Source: Neobacillus mesonae
GTDB taxonomy: Bacteria; Bacillota; Bacilli; Bacillales; Cytobacillaceae
Assembly (NCBI RefSeq): GCF_023715155.1
Contig: NZ_JAMBNQ010000017.1
Coordinates: 38,383-102,382, forward strand
Length of the DNA stretch: 64,000 nt
Reading direction: 5' to 3'
A program made the position numbers and the translations under genes. Positions 8,608 to 18,897 of the stretch are shown piece after piece. The stretch's first letter is position 1, and each line of letters opens with the position of its first letter. Under the pieces are notes generated by a model. That model saw nothing but the letters and a program-made list of their open reading frames with translations, had not been told where the DNA came from and did no database searches.

Positions 8608-9240
8608 TCATTTTGATTCATCAAAAGCTTGTTGGGCTAGAATAAGTGCCCCAGAAGTTCCGGCGTTATCACCTAAATCAGGACCTACAATATACGGAGT
8701 AAAATCTGGTAAAGTAATGTAGTTGTTTATTACCTTAGGCAAATGTTTATAAATGGATGCAAATACTTTCTGTTGTTTCATGACTACTCCGCCAAGAATA
8801 AGCTTTCTTGGAGATAGAATTAAAATGTATAGCATAAGGGCCTGAACAAGATAGTACCCTTCCAAGTCCCAAACCTTCGAGTGCTCCACCAAGTTAATCC
8901 CTACATCACCCCAGCGATTTTTTATAGCAGGTCCTAACGCAAGACCCTCCAGACAATCTTGGTGTTAGGGGCATTTTCCTTGATATTGGTCGTCGGAATG
9001 ACGCCTAACTAGAATATGGCCCATTTCCGGATGGGATATCCCTGCTCAATTTAACCGTTTACAACAGCTCCTGCCCCCAATACCTGTACCAACAGTAATA
9101 TATATACAACTATCCAATCCTTTTGCAGCGCCAAGAGAAATTTCTCCTAATGCAGCAGCATTTACATCCGTTGTAAAACCGATTGGAACCCCAAAGGCAT
9201 CTTTCAACGCTTGGACAAATGACATAAAGGGGGATATAGT
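8608..9240 (-). pseudogene. ROK-family fructokinase pseudogene (5' truncated, frameshifted)
   Basis: Reading the minus strand from 9240 gives ROK sequence in broken pieces: [13 protein letters not shown], then ITVGTGIGG, then after a frameshift GAVVNG followed by a stop, then HPEMGHILVRRH and the zinc-motif segment HQDCLEGLA in further frames, and finally an intact 94-residue stretch (8608-8892: WDLEGYYLVQALMLYILILSP, LILGGVVM, GDNAGTSGALILA). This is the ATP- and zinc-binding half of a GmuE/ScrK-type fructokinase. The N-terminal third with the ATP-binding DxGGT is missing beyond 9240. At least two frameshifts and stops make it non-functional. It lies next to a GH26 mannanase; in B. subtilis such a kinase and such a mannanase are both in the glucomannan (gmu) operon. 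Confidence 0.85.
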
Positions 9241-9403
9241 TGATCAGATTCAAATTCCGACCCCATTTAGATAACCAATTCCAATATCCATTAAATAAAT
9301 GATAATGTTATAATAGCAGAAGGCACAAAAAGAGTTATAAGAAATTGAGGTATTGGCTTCAAAAATAGAAGAATAATTTTTAGAAAAAGGTAATTTGATT
9401 TAA

Positions 9404-10834
9404 GTGGTGAATTCTGTGAAATCTCTTAATAAAACTTCTATAATCATTTTTTTAGTCTGCTTATCAATTATATTTCTTAACAAGGGAAATTTGGAATCAA
9501 ATTCAAATGACTGGATTATTTATCAAGCAGAAGACAGTTCATTAAATGGTGTTAATGTTGCTAAGAACACCTCAAATTATTTAGGAAAAGGTTATGTGAC
9601 GGACTTCAATAATCCAAAGGACTTTATAAATTTTAAGGTGAATGTTCCTAATAAAGGATTATATGTACTAAAAGTTCGTTATTCAGTTCCCACCGGTCGG
9701 GGAGATAAGCGTACAAGAGTTATTTTAAATGGAAAGGATATAGGGGAAATCGTTTTACTCGAATCTGAATCAAATAAATTTACTGAAAGTACCGGTAAAA
9801 TTATAAAATTACAAAAGGGAATAAACACGATTAAATTTTTGTCGGATTGGGGATATTATAATTTCGATAGTATTAAAGTAAAACTTGCTTCCTCTAAAGA
9901 TATTAATAGTATTAGAAATAACCTTGTTAACCATAACGCTTCAAAAGAGGCAAGGAGACTTATGGCTTTCTTAGTAGATAATAATGGAAAAAGTATAATT
10001 TCCGGTCAACAGGGTCTATCTTATGTTGATTGGATTTATAAAGCCACTGGAAAAAAGCCTGCTATTGTTGGATTCGATTTTAAGAATTACTCTCCATCTC
10101 TAACTAGTCACGGTATAGCATCAAACCAAGTGCAACAGGCAATTGAATGGAGTAGAGCAGGCGGAATCGTCCAATTTCAATGGCATTGGAATGCTCCGAA
10201 AGATCTTAAAGAGTGGGATAAAGGATTTTATACAAAATTTACATCCTTTGATATTGAATATGCATTAGACCATCCTAAATCAGAAGAATATAAGTTAATT
10301 ATGCGTGATATTGATGCTATTGCTGTACAATTAAAAACACTTCAAATTGCGAAAGTACCAGTTTTATTTCGACCGTTACACGAAGCAGAGGGTGGCTGGT
10401 TTTGGTGGGGAGCTAAGGGTCCCGAAACTGCAAAAAAACTTTATAAAATAATGTTTAACCGTCTCACTTATCACCATAAGATTAATAATCTTATATGGAT
10501 TTGGAATTCATTATCTCCAAACTGGTATCCAGGGGATAATTATGTAGATATAGTTAGTTATGATTCCTATCCTAATGTAGGCAATTACGGATCGGCTAAA
10601 AATAAATACGAGCGTTTAATATCGCTTGTACGGAACAAAAAATTAGTTACCATGTCAGAAAATGGATCTATACCGGATCCTGAGAATTTAATAAAAGATA
10701 AAGTAAGTTGGAGTTGGTTTATGACGTGGTCTGATTTTATTAAAACTAAAAACAGTTTAGAACATGTGCGAAAAGTTTATAATAGTAAAAATGTAATAAC
10801 TTTGGACAAATTACCTGAATTTAAAAAATACTAG
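9404..10834 (+). CDS. Secreted beta-mannanase, CBM35-like module plus GH26
   Basis: A 476-residue exported glycoside hydrolase. It has an N-terminal hydrophobic signal/anchor at about 10-28, a CBM35-like beta-sandwich at about 38-163 (YQAEDSSLNG, VLKVRYSVP, FDSIKVKL), and a GH26 barrel at about 180-470. The acid/base Glu is about residue 327 in LFRPLHEAEGGWFWWG and the nucleophile about residue 419 in MSENG; both are present with the family's Trp-rich surroundings. It should cleave internal beta-1,4-mannosidic bonds. The frame begins at GTG 9404, with AAAAAGG upstream. It is convergent with the EPS operon and shares a terminator with its last gene, so it may process the strain's own mannose-containing EPS or feed on plant mannan. 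Base composition is more AT-rich than the PTS genes, like the EPS genes. Confidence 0.9.
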   Translation: MVNSVKSLNKTSIIIFLVCLSIIFLNKGNLESNSNDWIIYQAEDSSLNGVNVAKNTSNYLGKGYVTDFNNPKDFINFKVNVPNKGLYVLKVRYSVPTGRGDKRTRVILNGKDIGEIVLLESESNKFTESTGKIIKLQKGINTIKFLSDWGYYNFDSIKVKLASSKDINSIRNNLVNHNASKEARRLMAFLVDNNGKSIISGQQGLSYVDWIYKATGKKPAIVGFDFKNYSPSLTSHGIASNQVQQAIEWSRAGGIVQFQWHWNAPKDLKEWDKGFYTKFTSFDIEYALDHPKSEEYKLIMRDIDAIAVQLKTLQIAKVPVLFRPLHEAEGGWFWWGAKGPETAKKLYKIMFNRLTYHHKINNLIWIWNSLSPNWYPGDNYVDIVSYDSYPNVGNYGSAKNKYERLISLVRNKKLVTMSENGSIPDPENLIKDKVSWSWFMTWSDFIKTKNSLEHVRKVYNSKNVITLDKLPEFKKY

Positions 10835-10938
10835 GTTACCCAATAAATGCTTTAAATACTTTGCTATTTATATCCCTTACCATCATAAATTTCCAAAAAA
10901 TTTTACGTAAGTTTGAGTTAAATACACTTATTAATATT

Positions 10939-10981
10939 AAAAAGCTCCCGGGCTGAAATAAATCCAACCCGAGAGCTTTTT
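10939..10981. terminator. Bidirectional terminator between GH26 and EPS operon
   Basis: AAAAAGCTCCCGGG pairs with CCCGAGAGCTTTTT, a stem of about 12 bp with A-run and T-run flanks, so it can stop both the plus-strand GH26 transcript and the minus-strand EPS transcript. Confidence 0.85.
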
Positions 10982-12227
10982 ACGCAACTATTTTCACCTT
11001 TTTATTTTTTTTCTTTACTAGTTGTTTATTTAATTTTAATCTAAATCTATTTTTATTTGGTACTAAAGTTAATAATATAAAAATCAAATAGATTTTATGC
11101 GGTTGTAACAAGTTTCCTCCTAGAAACAAGTACATAAATAACAACGCAGTGGAAATCAATAATGAAATCTTATTTCTATAAATATTCCACAAAAAGAAGA
11201 TAATAAAGATAAAGCAACCAATAAAACCGTATTCAATAATTAGTTTTGGTATAGGTGTAAAATTAGCTGTAAAATCTAAGGAAAGATTATCGGCTTTTCC
11301 TGGTCCAATACCAAATAAATAGGCAAAAATAGAACCATCAGCATATTGAGATAGAGCTTTAAAAGGAGCAAAGAATCTAATGTATCCACTATTAGTTGTG
11401 CTTGAGCCTGTAAGTTCATAAGTTCTGCTAAGAATAACACGTCCCAAATCAGTATTAAAAAACCATATTGCAAGTGGTATAAGGACAGTAGAAAAGCCTA
11501 ATACCTTTTTTTTACCCAATTTCAAAAATGCAAAAATGCCAAATATAGCTACGACTAATAATCCTGTTCCTGATAATGAAATTAATATTGCCGAAAAATA
11601 TAAGAGCAAATATTTAAATCGTTTAAAATAAACAAATTCAATTAAGATTGCAACTGATAAGAATTGTGAAAAGGTAGAAGGCTCTAACATGAACATACCA
11701 TTTGTTTTCATAATTTGCGAACCATAAAAAATAGGATAGGTCGTGTTATAACCTGATGCCACAAATTTTTCCGGCAAAAAGGCTAATAAATCAATATATG
11801 GTGCCCCTATGAATTGAATTAATAATTGTATGATTCCAATAAAAGCAATTATACTGGTACATGATTGGAGGTAGAGAAGAATTTTTTCGAAAAAAACAGA
11901 GTCTTTACTCTCCAATTGAAAAATCAATGGCAAGTACAAAATAAGTAAATAAAAAATAGAAAATGCAGAATAGCTATCTTGAAATAAAGTAATTAAAAGT
12001 AAACTAACTGAAGCGGTTAGATACAATCCAAAACTTAGATTGTTTATTCTAATTTTATTTGATATAGATAAAAGGAGGATTCCTAATAAAGTTATAGGGA
12101 GTATAATCGGCACCTGAAACCCACCTACCGAAATAACGATCCTTTCGGCAAAAATCATTGAAAAAATTATAAATGCTACCATTCTGTATTCGAATGTTTT
12201 ATTACTTAAAAAGGGTGTTTGAATCAT
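10980..12227 (-). CDS. Wzy-like O-antigen/EPS polymerase
   Basis: A 415-residue polytopic protein with about 10-12 hydrophobic segments. It has a periplasm-type loop bearing KTNGMFMLEPSTFSQFL, the kind of E-P-S/G motif seen in O-antigen ligase/polymerase (Wzy/EpsG-like) proteins, and a basic C-terminal tail (LNKQLVKKKNKKVKIV). It is the last gene of the EPS operon. By position and topology it is the polymerase that joins lipid-linked repeat units on the outer face of the membrane. Wzy proteins are too divergent for a confident family call by eye. Confidence 0.75.
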   Translation of the reverse strand: MIQTPFLSNKTFEYRMVAFIIFSMIFAERIVISVGGFQVPIILPITLLGILLLSISNKIRINNLSFGLYLTASVSLLLITLFQDSYSAFSIFYLLILYLPLIFQLESKDSVFFEKILLYLQSCTSIIAFIGIIQLLIQFIGAPYIDLLAFLPEKFVASGYNTTYPIFYGSQIMKTNGMFMLEPSTFSQFLSVAILIEFVYFKRFKYLLLYFSAILISLSGTGLLVVAIFGIFAFLKLGKKKVLGFSTVLIPLAIWFFNTDLGRVILSRTYELTGSSTTNSGYIRFFAPFKALSQYADGSIFAYLFGIGPGKADNLSLDFTANFTPIPKLIIEYGFIGCFIFIIFFLWNIYRNKISLLISTALLFMYLFLGGNLLQPHKIYLIFILLTLVPNKNRFRLKLNKQLVKKKNKKVKIVA

Positions 12228-12474
12228 GATACGCTCCTTATAAATAAAATAAGAACCATATTAAAGTGTACAATAACTTGCATTATTTTAACAGGTTAAA
12301 ACAAAATATTATTTTGGTAAATGCTTATTTACATTTAGATGATTTTTGTACTATTTTTTAAAGTATTCTTTGGCTTACTTCTTTCGGATAAAATAGTGGT
12401 GGTTTGTTCCTTTATTTTTTAAGTAAAATTCCCCCTCGTCTAACCCAGCAGCAACAAGGAGGAAATTAAATTCT
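12228..12474. other. Spacer between ugd and wzy
   Basis: About 250 bp of AT-rich DNA within the operon. No ORF with a ribosome-binding site, no hairpin and no clear promoter were seen. Confidence 0.5.
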
Positions 12475-13794
12475 TTATACCAATGACACCTCTAAAGTAT
12501 TAACTGTTTCTCTTCCAATAGAATCATATATAATCTTCGACTCTCGGACATTTAAAAGATCATAGCAATTCCGACCATCAAGTATGATAGGGTTTCTCAT
12601 TAATTCGTTATACTTTGATAAGTCAAAATCCTTTACTTCATCCCATTCAGTAAAGATAAAGCAAATATCTGTATCCTTAAGAGTTTCCTCAATCGAATGG
12701 CAGTAACTTACGCCATTTGGATGTAATCTTTGGAAGTTTTCAATGCCAACGGGATCCCAGGCTTTTACATTAGCACCGTCCTCAAGCATAATTGGTATAT
12801 TAACTAACGACGGTGCTTCTCTTAAATCATCAGTTCCTGGCTTAAATGTTAAACCTAAGACAGCCACACTTAAGCCTTTCAGACTATCAAAATACTTACG
12901 GGATTTCTTAATTAACTTTAGTTTTTGATTTTCATTTACATCTATGGCTGCCTTAATCGTTTTCAACTCGTAATCGTGAAAATTAGCTAGCCAGTGTAAT
13001 GCCTTTGTATCTTTAGGAAAACAAGAACCGCCATAACCAATTCCAGAATTTAAGAATCGATTGCCAATTCTGCTATCATACCCCATTCCAAGGGCTACAT
13101 CCTCAACATTTGCTCCAATAATTTCGCATAGGTTCGCGATTTCATTAATAAATGAAATCTTCAGAGCTAGGAAGTCATTAGAAGCGTATTTAATCATTTC
13201 TGCACTCTTCCTATTGGTAAGAACAACCGGTGCATCAAATTTATTGTATACTTCCTTAAGAACTTTACCTGGGTCTTGATCTTCTACTCCGATAACAATT
13301 CTAGCAGGATGTAAAGTATCTCTTACAGCAGTACCCTGTGCTAAAAACTCCGGATTAGATGCAATATGAACATTAACATTGTGGACAAGCTTTGTTTTAA
13401 TTAAATCCTCAATTTTATCATTTGTACCAATTGGTACAGTCGATTTCACTACGACAACGCAATCCTTTTCAATACTTTCTGCTATCTGTTCAGCTACTTC
13501 ATAGACATAAGTTAGATTGGCTGATCCATCATGTTTTTCAGGAGTCCCAACACCAATAAAAATTACATCCGCATCTTTATAAGCTTCTCTGTAATGTGTT
13601 GTGAAGTTCAATCTATTCAAGTTTTTAACCATCAATTCATCTAGCCCTGGTTCGTAAATAGGAGAAATTCCTGAGCTCATTAAGGCTACTTTTCGTTCAT
13701 CTATATCCACACAAGAAACAATATGTCCCTTTTCTGCAAGACAAACACCCGTTACCAAGCCGACATATCCAGTTCCCGCCACGGCTATTTTCAT
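12475..13794 (-). CDS. ugd: UDP-glucose 6-dehydrogenase
   Basis: A 439-residue enzyme that oxidises UDP-glucose to UDP-glucuronate with two NAD+. The N-terminal Rossmann motif is GTGYVGLVTGVCLAEKGH, followed by GVGTPEKHDGSA and a VVKSTVPIGT loop. The catalytic Cys is about residue 258 in GYGGSCFPKDTKAL, and the C-terminal domain has VAVLGLTFKPGTDDLREAPS. Length and motifs match B. subtilis TuaD/Ugd. In this operon it uses the product of GalU and gives glucuronate for the EPS. The ATG at 13794 has AAGGTGG upstream. Confidence 0.95.
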   Translation of the reverse strand: MKIAVAGTGYVGLVTGVCLAEKGHIVSCVDIDERKVALMSSGISPIYEPGLDELMVKNLNRLNFTTHYREAYKDADVIFIGVGTPEKHDGSANLTYVYEVAEQIAESIEKDCVVVVKSTVPIGTNDKIEDLIKTKLVHNVNVHIASNPEFLAQGTAVRDTLHPARIVIGVEDQDPGKVLKEVYNKFDAPVVLTNRKSAEMIKYASNDFLALKISFINEIANLCEIIGANVEDVALGMGYDSRIGNRFLNSGIGYGGSCFPKDTKALHWLANFHDYELKTIKAAIDVNENQKLKLIKKSRKYFDSLKGLSVAVLGLTFKPGTDDLREAPSLVNIPIMLEDGANVKAWDPVGIENFQRLHPNGVSYCHSIEETLKDTDICFIFTEWDEVKDFDLSKYNELMRNPIILDGRNCYDLLNVRESKIIYDSIGRETVNTLEVSLV

Positions 13795-13959
13795 TTATAT
13801 TCCACCTTTATTATTTTATAAAAAAGAATATTTTATCTATAAAAGTTATATTAATTAAAAAGAAGAAACCAAAATTATTATAAACCTATATTCTTTTTAA
13901 GTATATATAAGTCTCTATACAAGAAACCCAATTTTAGGAAAGGTAACCCACCTTTATCC

Positions 13960-15696
13960 TTACACTTCTAATATCTCATTTACTTTTGTCATAACAACAC
14001 TTTGAATAAGAGATAATTTCTCCTTACTTCCTTCCATTGAATCACTTTTAACACCAAAATAAAATTTCACCTTTGGTTCTGTACCGGACGGACGTAAACA
14101 GAACCATGCTCCATCTGCTAACAAAAATTTCAATACATTTGAACGTGGGAGATCAATTACGGTATCTAATCCATTGGCAAGTCTTTTGGAGGTTAAATAA
14201 TCCTCAACAGCAGTAACCTTAATCCCAGCAATTTCTGTAATTTTTGCGTTTCTAAATGTATCCATTAAGCTTGAAATCCTTTTAGCTCCTTCTTTTCCTT
14301 TTAGAGTAATTGACTTAAGCGATTCTTGATAAAACCCAAACTTCTCAAAAATGGCCATAAGCCCATCATACATAGACATACCTTTTGTCTTGTAATATGC
14401 GGCAACTTCAGCTGCAAAAACTGCAGATTGGACGGCATCCTTGTCACGAACAAAGTCGCCAATCAAATACCCATAACTTTCCTCGTAACCAAATAAAAAG
14501 ATATGCTCTCCTGTATGCAAAAATTCGTTAATCTTTTCACCAATGTATTTAAATCCAGTTAGTGTATTTATTGTCTGAATCCCATAGTACTCGGCAATTG
14601 CCTGGCCAATTTCTGACGTTACAATTGTTTTAACCATAGCCCCATTTTTAGGCAAGATTCCTTTAGATTGTTTTTGTGATAATAAATATTCAAGCATTAA
14701 AGCTCCCATTTGATTACCCGTCAATACAGTATACTCTCGATCATTATTTTTAACAGCCACTCCTAAACGATCAGCATCAGGATCAGTCGCCATTAAGATA
14801 TCTGCTGCAATTCGTTTCCCATATTGAATTGCTAATTCAAACGCGGCATGTTCCTCTGGATTGGGTGATTTAACAGTGGGAAAGTTAGCATCCGGAAGCT
14901 CCTGTTCTTTCACAACACTTATATTTTCAAATCCAAATGCCTTTAATCCTGCTTGAACCGATTTATTCCCAGTACCATGAAGCGGAGTATAAACAATTTT
15001 TAAATCCTTTGCAACTTTTGCCACAATACCTGGATTTAATTGAAGAGACTTCAAATGTTTAACATATTCTAAATCAATTTCTTTTCCTATATAGGTCAAC
15101 AAACCATTTGAAAGAAGTTCCTGCTCTTCTGCCACTTCTACCCTAAGCTCATTTTCAACAGCATTAACGTAACGAATAATACTATCCGCTGCTTTGGGAG
15201 GTATCTGCCCACCATCCTCCCCATACACTTTAAAACCATTGTATTCAGGGGGATTATGGCTGGCAGTTATTACAACACCGGAAAAGGCATTTAAATAACG
15301 AACAGCGAAAGATAGAACAGGCGTTGGGTGAAGTTCATCAAACAAATAAGCCTTAATGCCATGTTTTCCGACCGTTTTAGCTACTTCCAATGCAAATTCA
15401 GAAGATTTATGTCGGGAATCGTAGGCAATTACGATACCACGTTGCTTGGCATTTTTACCTTCTTCATCAATATAACACGCAAGGCCTTCTGCCGCTCTGC
15501 GGATTGTATAAATATTTAAACGATTAATGCCTGGACCTAGCTCTCCCCGCATGCCGCCCGTCCCAAATTCAAGGTGTTTATAAAAACTTTCCTCTAGGGT
15601 TCTTTTAATAGTACCAAATTCTAGTAACTTTTCCTTTAAGCCTTCATCCAATTTATCGAATGCAAACCATCTTTCTGCGTTATCTAACCAATTCAA
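13960..15696 (-). CDS. pgcA: Alpha-phosphoglucomutase/phosphomannomutase
   Basis: A 578-residue phosphohexomutase aligned along its length with B. subtilis PgcA (581 aa). It interconverts glucose-6-P and glucose-1-P and probably also mannose-6-P and mannose-1-P, so it supplies GalU and ManC. Visible blocks are [13 protein letters not shown], the phosphoserine loop [15 protein letters not shown] (Ser about 146), the metal loop DPDADRLG, the sugar-binding GYEESYGYL and the phosphate-binding [12 protein letters not shown]. The open frame extends 22 codons further upstream, but TTG 15696 has AGGGGAGG 6-7 nt upstream and begins the [10 protein letters not shown] homology, so it is chosen. Confidence 0.93.
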   Translation of the reverse strand: MNWLDNAERWFAFDKLDEGLKEKLLEFGTIKRTLEESFYKHLEFGTGGMRGELGPGINRLNIYTIRRAAEGLACYIDEEGKNAKQRGIVIAYDSRHKSSEFALEVAKTVGKHGIKAYLFDELHPTPVLSFAVRYLNAFSGVVITASHNPPEYNGFKVYGEDGGQIPPKAADSIIRYVNAVENELRVEVAEEQELLSNGLLTYIGKEIDLEYVKHLKSLQLNPGIVAKVAKDLKIVYTPLHGTGNKSVQAGLKAFGFENISVVKEQELPDANFPTVKSPNPEEHAAFELAIQYGKRIAADILMATDPDADRLGVAVKNNDREYTVLTGNQMGALMLEYLLSQKQSKGILPKNGAMVKTIVTSEIGQAIAEYYGIQTINTLTGFKYIGEKINEFLHTGEHIFLFGYEESYGYLIGDFVRDKDAVQSAVFAAEVAAYYKTKGMSMYDGLMAIFEKFGFYQESLKSITLKGKEGAKRISSLMDTFRNAKITEIAGIKVTAVEDYLTSKRLANGLDTVIDLPRSNVLKFLLADGAWFCLRPSGTEPKVKFYFGVKSDSMEGSKEKLSLIQSVVMTKVNEILEV

Positions 15697-15797
15697 AATA
15701 AGCCTCCCCTTTTCATTGATGTAGTATAAACTGTTAATCTGACGCTTTGTATAAATTAGCAATGATTTTATTTTTTTTATATTTAATACTCTTTAAA

Positions 15798-16841
15798 TTA
15801 TGCAATACTCTTTATATTCGTCGATTTTGATTTTCTCTTGTTATTTAAGGATTTTCCGTTAAAAAGGAAATTCAAGATTGAGAACTTTTTAATTAACCAT
15901 CCAATTACTAAAGATATACTAATTCCACCAACAATATAAACAACCCAATTAAACTTCAAAAAACTTAGGAGAAAATCATTTATACCCGTAATAATAACAA
16001 ATCCTATTCCGGCATGGAAAATTAGTATAGTTAGAGATTCCCTACCAAAGTAAGAAAATAACTTAACAATTAGCTGAAACCGAGATAACAATTTAGTTAA
16101 TTTAAATATTAATAAACTACCGGAGAATCCCCCAAGATAGAAGAAAAAAAGATTCCCATAATCCCTATCATTCATATCAACATGTTTATTTATATAAAAA
16201 GAAATTACAAAAATAGCAACTAAGATTATTGTATAATAATCGAAGAACTTCATTCTTTCTAATACCCTGTACTCCTTCAACTTATTACCTACAAGTAGAA
16301 ATATCTGCGAAACAAGAGCGATATCGAGCCCCCATGGTAAATGGAGTATTTTACTAATCAAAAAGCCAACTACACCTATTAACATAAAAGCTACAACCTG
16401 AATAAATATATTATATTTTAATAGGTGCTTTAAAACTAAACAAAAAACTAATTGACAACAAAATAAGCAAACTAGAAACCAAATGGGCTGATTTAATAAA
16501 CTTGACCCGTTCCCATAAAAAAAACCTAGAATGGGTTTATACCAAATAAAATCTTCATTACTATTTTTAATAGACCTAATACCAATCCACACAAAATAAG
16601 ATAAAACACAAGCAGAAAAGTATGGTACTAATAAGCTTTGCATACGTAGTTTAAATAAGCCCTTAAAGTTAGATAAATATTTTGAAGTACTAAATAAATA
16701 ACCAGAAACAATAAAAAATAAAGGCATTCTAAAAGTTTTTAGCACTTCATTAATAAATGATGGCATATCTGTATGCGCTGCTACAACCAAAAAAATAGTT
16801 ATTCCCCTAATTAAATCTATTTCTACCAGTCTTTTTTTCAT
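15798..16841 (-). CDS. Acyltransferase 3 family protein (OafA/WecH-like)
   Basis: A 347-residue integral membrane protein with about 10 hydrophobic segments. It has the acyltransferase-3 signature: EIDLIRGITIFLVVAAHTD at the start with the conserved His, and RMPLFFIVSGYLFS after it. Such proteins transfer acetyl or succinyl groups to sugars of surface polymers. In this operon it is the likely O-acylation enzyme of the EPS. A basic tail (NNKRKSKSTNIK) ends it. Confidence 0.88.
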   Translation of the reverse strand: MKKRLVEIDLIRGITIFLVVAAHTDMPSFINEVLKTFRMPLFFIVSGYLFSTSKYLSNFKGLFKLRMQSLLVPYFSACVLSYFVWIGIRSIKNSNEDFIWYKPILGFFYGNGSSLLNQPIWFLVCLFCCQLVFCLVLKHLLKYNIFIQVVAFMLIGVVGFLISKILHLPWGLDIALVSQIFLLVGNKLKEYRVLERMKFFDYYTIILVAIFVISFYINKHVDMNDRDYGNLFFFYLGGFSGSLLIFKLTKLLSRFQLIVKLFSYFGRESLTILIFHAGIGFVIITGINDFLLSFLKFNWVVYIVGGISISLVIGWLIKKFSILNFLFNGKSLNNKRKSKSTNIKSIA

Positions 16842-17445
16842 TATTTCACCTTACTTTTTAAATTAAAGTGCACTTAATGCCATTGGATACAATTTCTAAC
16901 CACTTTTATAAGAGCCCTTTACCAAATAAAACTAAATTATGGCTGTTCTTTAGAGTATATAAGATTTTTAGCTCTGCTTGCACTTACTGATTTACCACTA
17001 AATAGGGGCTTTGGGAGTATTGAAATTACAAAAGTATAAATGTATAAATATCAAAGTATTCATATAAAACTTTATACTCTTTTAATTAATATCCTGTAAA
17101 TAAAAGCATTTGTGAAACATGTTACTTATTAAATAACAATTATCCCTAACACAGGAGAAAAAATACGGCATTAACAAGCTACCGATATCTAGGTTCAATC
17201 GCATTGGTAAAATTTAACTCCGGTTGATTTACAAAATGGTAAACTTTTATCTTTGAAAAGTTCATTCATTACACTTTTAATACCAATGCAACTTTATAAA
17301 AAAATGCATTTTTAATGTATATTTACGTTTGAATGAATATGAAAAATAGAAGTTCTTTTCATTTCAGTCATTTGATCGGATTCCTATAAACTTTAAATCA
17401 TAATAAATCCCTATTGTAATTAACAAAATAATATGGTGAATTTAT
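16842..17445. other. 600-bp noncoding gap inside the EPS operon
   Basis: Strongly AT-rich and free of ORFs with ribosome-binding sites. A weak 6-bp hairpin with a T-tract (AATGCA...TGCATTTTT, near 17285-17316) is the only structure seen. The gap may hold a secondary promoter for the distal acyltransferase-pgcA-ugd-wzy genes or mark a lost gene; neither is evident in the sequence. Confidence 0.5.
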
Positions 17446-18822
17446 TTATTTATTTAATACGTATGCCATTTCTTCAATTTCATCCCATGATAATAATAAT
17501 CGATGATTATCTTCTTCCACTAATTGAGTCCCCGTTTGCACTTCAATGAATTCCAGGTCTGTAACAGCCTTTACAGCGTGCTTATTACTAATTGGAATAT
17601 CTACCATGTCACCTGGTCTTATTACCCTGAACTCATCATTTAAAAGAAGAACACCCTCGCCCTTTACAATCGTCCATACTTCTCGACGGTAGTTATGATA
17701 TTGATAGCTTAAATTCTTTCCTGCAGAAATTTTGATTCGTTTTGTAAGAACTTCTGTATTATCTTCATATACAGTATGCTCAAGAACTCGGTACCATCCC
17801 CAACGGCGTTCCTCATACATCGGTCTTTGCTCTAAATTTCCTATCAATTCCTTCACACGTGGACTGGCATCTTTGTCAGTAACTAGGATCCCATCAGGAC
17901 TGGCTGCAACCAGTATATTAGATAATCCAAGTACTGAAATCGGAATATCTAATTCATTAATAACATGTACATTTTTCGAATCCTTGCTTATATTCGCTTT
18001 TCCTAAGATATTAGACCCCATTTCTTCGGTCAAGGTATTCCAGGTACCTAAGTCTTTCCATTCTCCATTATATTGGATTGCAATTATATGTTCTGTCTTC
18101 TCAACTACCTCGTAATCAAAACTTATTGTAGGTAGTAAAGAATAATTGGCAGAAAGTTCATCGTAACTTGTTGGTAAACCTTTTTTCTCTAGTAATGAAA
18201 TTATCTTATTCAATTTAAATGCAAAAACACCACAATTCCATAAAGCTTTTTGTTCTAATAATAATTTTGCTTCTTCTGTTTGTGGTTTTTCTTTAAAGTG
18301 ACTTACCTTAACAAGGTCTTCAGTTGATTTTTCTACATCGGGAACAATATAACCGTATTTTTCAGATGGAAATGTTGGCTTTACGCCCATTAATGCCAAT
18401 TCTGCGTTTGAGGACTTTAATGCATCCTCTAAATCTAGTAGTCTAGCAAAAAATTTATCTTCTACATACGGATCAACAGGCAATACCCCGACTATTTCGT
18501 CTCGTGATGTATTCCCATAAGTGTATAAATAAGTTGCTGCCAAAGCTATAGCAGGAAAGGTATCCCTTCTCTCCGGTTCTACAACTATAGAAACATTTTG
18601 ACCAATTTGACTTTGAATCATTTCTACCTGGGTTTTACTTGTAGCAATTACGGCTGATTGGGTTAAACCTAACTTGTACAATTGATTCCAAACTCTTTGG
18701 ACCATCGATTGTAATTCATTCTCATCATTTCTTAATACTTTCAAGAATTGCTTAGACCTTGCATCATTTGATAATGGCCAAAGGCGTTTACCTGATCCGC
18801 CGGATAGTAACACTAGTTTCAT
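17446..18822 (-). CDS. manC: Mannose-1-phosphate guanylyltransferase / type II phosphomannose isomerase
   Basis: A 458-residue bifunctional-type enzyme. The N-terminal nucleotidyltransferase has LSGGSGKRLWPLSND, PVDPYVED and FKEKP (residues 1-260), making GDP-mannose from GTP and mannose-1-P. The C-terminal cupin (about 335-455) has RRWGWYRVLE and QYHNYRREVWTIVKG, the metal-binding motif of type II phosphomannose isomerases. It supplies GDP-mannose to the GT4 enzymes of the operon and is the strongest evidence that the polymer contains mannose or a GDP-mannose-derived sugar. No GDP-mannose dehydratase or fucose synthase is nearby, so plain mannose is favoured. Confidence 0.93.
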   Translation of the reverse strand: MKLVLLSGGSGKRLWPLSNDARSKQFLKVLRNDENELQSMVQRVWNQLYKLGLTQSAVIATSKTQVEMIQSQIGQNVSIVVEPERRDTFPAIALAATYLYTYGNTSRDEIVGVLPVDPYVEDKFFARLLDLEDALKSSNAELALMGVKPTFPSEKYGYIVPDVEKSTEDLVKVSHFKEKPQTEEAKLLLEQKALWNCGVFAFKLNKIISLLEKKGLPTSYDELSANYSLLPTISFDYEVVEKTEHIIAIQYNGEWKDLGTWNTLTEEMGSNILGKANISKDSKNVHVINELDIPISVLGLSNILVAASPDGILVTDKDASPRVKELIGNLEQRPMYEERRWGWYRVLEHTVYEDNTEVLTKRIKISAGKNLSYQYHNYRREVWTIVKGEGVLLLNDEFRVIRPGDMVDIPISNKHAVKAVTDLEFIEVQTGTQLVEEDNHRLLLSWDEIEEMAYVLNK

Positions 18823-18897
18823 AGAAATATTTGCCCCCCAAAAGAATATCTATAAAAGCCTTATTAATATTTGTCATAGGATAATTAAACTGTTTTC

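Noticed and set aside
8608..8892. 94-aa intact small protein
   Set aside because: It is the C-terminal piece of a ROK kinase whose preceding parts lie in other frames; its ATG is not preceded by a ribosome-binding site.
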